Shown here piece after piece: positions 60,005-64,000 of a stretch of DNA of 64,000 nt (position 1 is its first letter; every line of letters starts with the position of its first letter). Source of the stretch: Dermatemys mawii (Eukaryota; Chordata; Testudines; Dermatemydidae). Location: NCBI GenBank assembly GCA_007922305.1, contig ML677373.1:13734456-13798455 (forward strand). Direction: 5' to 3'. The position numbers and the translations under genes were made by a program. Under the pieces are notes generated by a model. The model saw only the letters and a program-made list of their open reading frames with translations, had not been told where the DNA came from and did not search any database.

Positions 60005-60290
60005 TTTCCACTCTCTCAGGATTTGGAACCTCTCCGAGGTGTTTGTCTCCTTGCATCCCATGCTCAGGGGCATCTGAATCCTTATCATTAATTAGTAGCA
60101 AAAATTACCCAATGAACAGCTCATGCCAGTGAGACAGGAGAGTCCCACTGTGGTGAACGTGTGAAACAGGTTGCAGAGGGAGGAGAGCAAAGAGACAGAT
60201 TCACAGATGGCAGTGACAGGGGCAACTCTACTGAAATCACAGAGACAGAGTCAGCAGAGACAGAGGCTACCACGTGTAGCCTTTTATTCT
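60005..60290 (+). pseudogene. Second stray B-type 3' UTR module
   Basis: Shares ggtgtttgtctcc, tctgaatccttatcatt, gccagtgagacaggagag (60125) and cagcagagacagaggct with the 3' UTR of gene B (24755-24990) and the stray module in gene D. No coding exon of a short-tailed receptor lies upstream, as gene E has a different 3' UTR. It looks like the last trace of a lost copy between E and F. Confidence 0.6.
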
Positions 60291-60589
60291 ATTTAATGTT
60301 AATTATGCTTCAGTAGTTTCAGCTCTGGCAGTTACAGTCTCAAGTTCAACAGAGTTAATTCTGTTTGTTCTGGACCTAGAGCCCATGGGAACACATGAAA
60401 CCACAGACAAATAACACAATTACAAGAGCATCTTTTAGCAGTTTCATTAAAGTTACCAACAAAATCATAAATGTCACAGCATATATCATTCCAAATAAAG
60501 ATAGATACCATGTACTAGTTATAACTACAGACATACTCACCTCCTCCTAGGTGGTGTTACAGTCTGTTGACCCTCTCATGAATTGATCA

Positions 60590-60752
60590 CCCATATGGGG
60601 TTACTGGGAGCCGTGAGCCCTCTGACAGGGTCTCAGCCGCGGCGCCCAGCTCTCGGGACCGGGTCTCAGCCACGGCGCCCAGCTCCTGGCTCCCGGCACC
60701 GGGTCTCAACGGGGCTCGCGTCTCCCGGCTCCCGGGACCGGGTCTCTGCCGC
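60590..60752 (+). repeat. CpG-rich minisatellite
   Basis: The phrase accgggtctc recurs at 60658, 60698 and 60737, with further variants, alternating with ggcgcccagctc and cccggctccc. Unit roughly 40 bp, about 3.5 degenerate copies. It directly adjoins the LTR at 60753. Confidence 0.6.
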
Positions 60753-61140
60753 TGTCACAGAGTGTGGGGGAGTCTAGTTCCCACACCCCCACTTCCTGGG
60801 ATTCACAGTGACTCTTAGCCAGCCAGTAGATCAGAAGGTTTATTTGAGATGACAGGAACATAATNNNNNNNNNNAGGACCGCTTAGTCAGGCCCTTCTGG
60901 GGGGCAGGGAGATAAGACCCCAAATCCGGGCTCCCTCCTCTTCCCCGGCCAGCTTCTAACCCCCTCAACCGAAACTGCCGCCTCCCTCCCTTCCCCCGGC
61001 CACTCCCCCAGCCTTTGTTCACCTCCACACTCAGGCAGAAAGCCTCCCCACTCCCCGACCCCAGGGCAGGGGGTCGGGTTACAGTCCAGTTACATTTCCT
61101 CCCGAGACCTCCTGTTCCCTGCTCGTTACAGGCTATGACA
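60753..61140 (-). mobile_element. Solo LTR, antisense, second copy of the 19040 family
   Basis: TGTCACAGAGTGTGGGGGAG to GGCTATGACA, parallel to 19040-19430 through gattcacagtgactcttagc and agatcagaaggtttatttg. Ten N at 60865-60874 mark an assembly gap inside it. No clear target duplication. Confidence 0.65.
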
Positions 61141-61144
61141 AATT

Positions 61145-61970
61145 ACACACACACAAAATAAAAAAAACTTTGTTCAAAAATTCATTTGAAAAATTCTTTT
61201 CCCAGAAGTTTTGAACATATTAAAAATAAGAATTTTCATTTAAAATCAACTTTTTGATATTGTTTCACTTCATTTCTCCCACCGCCCCCCACAAAAAAAC
61301 CTAAGGGAAGCAATCCCCATCAAAACAAAACTAATTTTTTCATTTCATTTTGAAACACTGATTCAAAATTTAAAAAAATATATCAAATGTGGCTGCAGGA
61401 AAACAAACACCTTTCACTGGAATTTTCCCACCAAGCTTTCCGTTTCAACTACACATTGTTCAGCAGCAGGAGGAACGTTTTCCACTCTAAACCTTTTAAT
61501 CAGATCTAAGAACAAAGTTCAAACATAGAAAGGCATGTGGTGCCACTGGATGCATTCATTTTCTGTGGCTGTTATTGCTAATGGTGGAGTCCATTTCCCG
61601 CAAGGCTAGACTGTGTCACTGGGCAGCAGGGAGTTGGTTTACACACTGCCCAGGATCTGCCAAATAAGAGAATGCCGGGAATATCTGTGTGTTTAAAATG
61701 AAGGGGTTGATGGTGGAGATCCACAGAAACTTCAGGAACTCCTTGCTACTGCAGCTTCCATTTTCCACCAGACACTGTAATAAGCCATAGTGCAAGTGTC
61801 ACCAAACAAAAAAAGAACACCCCAACCACAGCAATTAAACCACCAGGCACTGAGTCAGACACCAGCCACTTCCCCATTAGTGTTTTCTGAGGGAGGTGAT
61901 GTAGTGTAGATAAGAGGAACCTTTGCAGTGACAGAACTAGTTACAGAGTCTGTTTCATTGCAAATGCCTG
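61145..61970. other. Intergenic upstream flank of gene F
   Basis: AT-rich degenerate repeat to about 61460 (see 58780), then unassigned unique-looking sequence. No receptor exon. Confidence 0.35.
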
Positions 61971-61984
61971 CAGGAGAAACTCGG

Positions 61985-63250
61985 ACCCAGTGATTCCCAG
62001 TAACACAAAGGAAGGATTTTCCTGGAGTGAGACTCACCTGGAATCACATCCCACCAGGCTGTGGGGGAGGCAGGACAATGAGGATTTTCCCCATTCTGGG
62101 CTGGATGCTCTTCCCAGGTAAGGCAGCAATGAGCTGCGTGTGCACCAGCAGAAACAACCAGTGTTGTTCCTCCTCTGCCCCTCGCACATCCAACAGGGGT
62201 GTTACTGGAGAGCGGCTGCTGAGGAGGGATTCCAGGAACAGTCCCTGAGCCTGCAGGTGCCCCAGAGCCCCGCTTCCAGAGACAGTGATTTTGTGCCTTT
62301 GCTAAAGTCCCAGCCTCTCGGTCGGGGCATGTATCATTGGAGTGGCTCCTCGTGGTTTATGTAGCTGCTCATTCAGTAGGAGCTTTTGTTGGTAAAGCCG
62401 GGGTCGGCAACCTTTCAGAAGTGGTGTGCTGAGCCTTCATTTTGTCACTCTTATTTAATGTTTTGTATGCCAGTAATACATTTTAATGTTTTTAGAAGAT
62501 CTCTTTCTACAAGTCTATAATATAGAACTAAACTATTGTTGTATATAAGATAAATAAGGTTCTTTAAATGTTTAAGAAGCTTCATTTAAAATTAAATTAA
62601 AATGCAGAGCTCCTCAGATCAGTAGCCAGATGTAGGCAATGTGAGTGCCACTGAAAATCAGCTCGCTTGCCGTTTTTGGCACACGTGCCATAGGTTGCAT
62701 ACCCCTGTGGTAAAGCCATTGCAGGTTGGTGCTTTACATCTGTAAGTTACCAAAAACGTCCCAGCCCAGAAGGGGACCCGCTGCTTCCCAGTAACAAAGG
62801 AAGGATTTTCCTGGAGGGAGACTCACCTGGAATCACGTCCCACCAGGATGTGGGGGAGGCAGGACAATGAGGATTTTCCCCATTCTGGGTTGGATGTTTT
62901 TCCCAGGTAAGGCAGCAATGAGCTGTGTAGGCACCAGCAGAAACACCCAGCGTTGTTCCTCCTCGGGCCCCTCACACGTCCAACGTGTGTGTTATCGGAG
63001 AGCGGCTCCTGCAGAGGGATTCCAGGAACGGGCCCTGAGCCTGCAGGTGCCCCAGAGCCCCGCTCCCGGAGACGGGGATTTTGTGCGTTTGCTGAAGTCC
63101 CAGCCTCTAGGTCAGTGCATGTATCATTTGAGCGGCTCCTCGCGGTTAATGTAGCTGCTCAGTCAGTAGGAGGTTTTTTGCAGAGATCCCCTGTTGGTAA
63201 AGCCACTGCAGGCTGGTGCTTTACATCTGTAAGTTACTGAAAACGTCCCA
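61985..63250 (+). repeat. Tandem duplication carrying two leader exons
   Basis: About 61985-62397 plus 62716-62775 is repeated as about 62778-63255: ggaaggattttcctggag, ctcacctggaatcac, the leader exon, aaggcagcaatgagctg, caacgt-type phrases, and ggtgctttacatctgtaagt all recur in order. The left copy is interrupted by a hAT element (62398-62707) that the right copy lacks; the right copy has about 15 extra bases (tttgcagagatcccctg) near 63178. Confidence 0.85.
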
Positions 63251-64000
63251 GCCCAGAAGTGGACAATGGGGCTGTCCCGGAGTCTCTCTCTGTGGCCATG
63301 AAGAGTTTGTGTAAGGTCACGTTTGCCCCCATGTTCTCCTCGTGATGCTCTGTCAGGAGGGTTAGGGGGTGTCCACACTTGCAGCTGCACCTGTTATCTT
63401 GCAAACCTGTCTCCTGCTGTGGTTGATTCTGGTTGCCAGCCAGCCTCTGCACTTCCTGGCAGGGCAGATACTTCTCCCTGTGCCTGGCTCAGGCATTAGG
63501 GGTGGGGAAACTCCCTGGGGCTGTCTCTCCCCGGGAGTTAGTGATGATGGATCCAGAACAAAGGAAGAGGACCAGGGGTCCCCTGACCCAGTTTCACGTC
63601 ATGAAATCTGAGTGGAGGGGGGTTTTAATGGAAATCTGCCCGTTTCTGTGGGGGGTGCGGTGGGGTGATTGTTTCGGGGGTTTATTGCCCAGCAGGCCAT
63701 GGGGTGGGTCCTTCCATCTCTCAGCAGTACCAGGCTCTTCTCTGGTCACACGTGTCAGAGGCTCAGCTGGCACCACGACATTCCCCAGGGCACTGAGGGC
63801 ATTTTGTGTTTGTTCAGACAGAAACGGTGCCCCGTGTCTCTCCCTGTCTCTCACAGGCTGCTGGGCGGTGACGGGCCCCGGGGTTGTGAGCGGCCCCACG
63901 GGAGGTTCAGTGACTGTGCGGTGCCGGTACCAGGACTATAAGCGTAATCAGAAATTCTGGTGCCGGAAGGGAAGCAGTTGGTTCTGTTCCAACCGGCCTT
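62078..64000 (+). CDS. Gene F: CD300-like receptor, 5' part, two candidate leaders
   Basis: Exons in the window: leader 1 at 62078-62117 ([14 protein letters not shown]), leader 2 at 62867-62906 ([14 protein letters not shown]), and a V-set exon from 63857 to the window edge. Both leaders are 40 bp, end in phase 1 and have a gtaagg donor, so either can join the V exon. The V part reads [26 protein letters not shown] and WFCSN, closest to gene B. Stalk, membrane and tail lie beyond the window, so the signalling type is unknown. Start taken at the first leader; leader 2, nearer the V exon, may be the main one. Confidence 0.82.
62398..62707. mobile_element. hAT-type element, 310 bp, perfect target duplication
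   Basis: Ends CCGGGGTCGGCAACCT and AGGTTGCATACCCCTG form an inverted pair; flanks tggtaaag at 62390-62397 and 62708-62715 are identical. The empty site is preserved in the sister copy (ctgttggtaaagcc near 63193). AT-rich interior without transposase. Confidence 0.92.
63857..64000 (+). CDS. V-set exon of gene F (partial, cut by window end)
   Basis: Acceptor ctctcacag/g after a GTCTCTCCCTGTCT tract. 47 full codons to SNRP. B-strand cysteine (VRCRY), YWC-like FWC and the C-C' cysteine are present. CpG-rich like the B exon. Confidence 0.92.

Noticed and set aside
1..64000. CRISPR arrays, bacterial operons, riboswitches
   Set aside because: No regularly spaced short repeats; intron-exon genes and vertebrate transposons rule out a prokaryotic source.
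1..64000. Naming the genes PIGR or a particular human CD300 member
   Set aside because: A single V domain, stalk and tail exclude classical PIGR, and one-to-one orthology with mammalian members cannot be judged without a tree.

Overview
This window is vertebrate nuclear DNA, most likely from a turtle. It holds intron-exon genes of the CD300/CMRF35-like (pIgR-type V-set immunoglobulin) receptor family, embedded in CR1 LINEs, Penelope-like elements with a GIY-YIG domain, hAT/Tigger/Harbinger relics, MIR SINEs and several LTR families. The mix of repeats, many of which I recognise from turtle genomes, is the reason for the turtle guess; the species cannot be told from sequence alone.

Six receptor genes or gene parts lie head to tail on the + strand. 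Gene A (1-6950, 5' end missing) and gene E (47415-59465, complete, 316 aa) are one subtype: V domain, Ser/Thr/Pro stalk, uncharged membrane segment and a three-exon cytoplasmic tail with several tyrosines. Genes B (16878-24616, 219 aa), C (29106-33390, 228 aa) and D (37798-43310, 265 aa) are a second subtype with a short tail; B and D carry a lysine inside the membrane segment, as activating CD300 receptors do when they pair with DAP12-type adaptors, while C has lost it. Gene F (62078 to the end) is a 5' part with two tandem leader exons and a V exon close to that of B. For genes B to E every exon border obeys GT/AG, phases match across all introns, and the joined lengths are exact multiples of three.

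Region by region: 1-7.3 kb gene A; 7.3-16.7 kb intergenic, with CR1, a solo LTR, a thrice-interrupted CR1 and hAT MITEs; 16.7-25.6 kb gene B, whose first intron holds a Penelope-like element and solo LTRs; 25.6-28.9 kb LTR, hAT MITE and a 965-bp unit with a 3 x 75 bp minisatellite; 28.9-33.6 kb gene C; 33.7-35.4 kb a Ty3/gypsy remnant plus tRNA-type SINEs; 36.3-37.4 kb an LTR; 37.6-43.8 kb gene D, with a stray copy of a B-type 3' UTR in its first intron; 43.8-47.4 kb LTR and CR1; 47.4-59.8 kb gene E, with CR1 layers and a Harbinger transposase relic in its introns; 60.0-60.3 kb another stray B-type 3' UTR block; 60.6-61.1 kb a CpG-rich minisatellite and LTR with a 10-base assembly gap; 62-64 kb gene F.

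The whole reads as a tandem, birth-and-death family of paired leukocyte receptors: short-tailed, lysine-bearing members that probably signal through an adaptor, and long-tailed members with YxxM/YxN motifs that could recruit PI3K or Grb2 directly. The most interesting points are a stop-codon loss that turned former 3' UTR into coding tail in gene D, the loss of the membrane lysine in gene C, stray 3' UTR modules marking dead copies, and the duplicated leader exon of gene F. Function is inferred from family membership, not shown.
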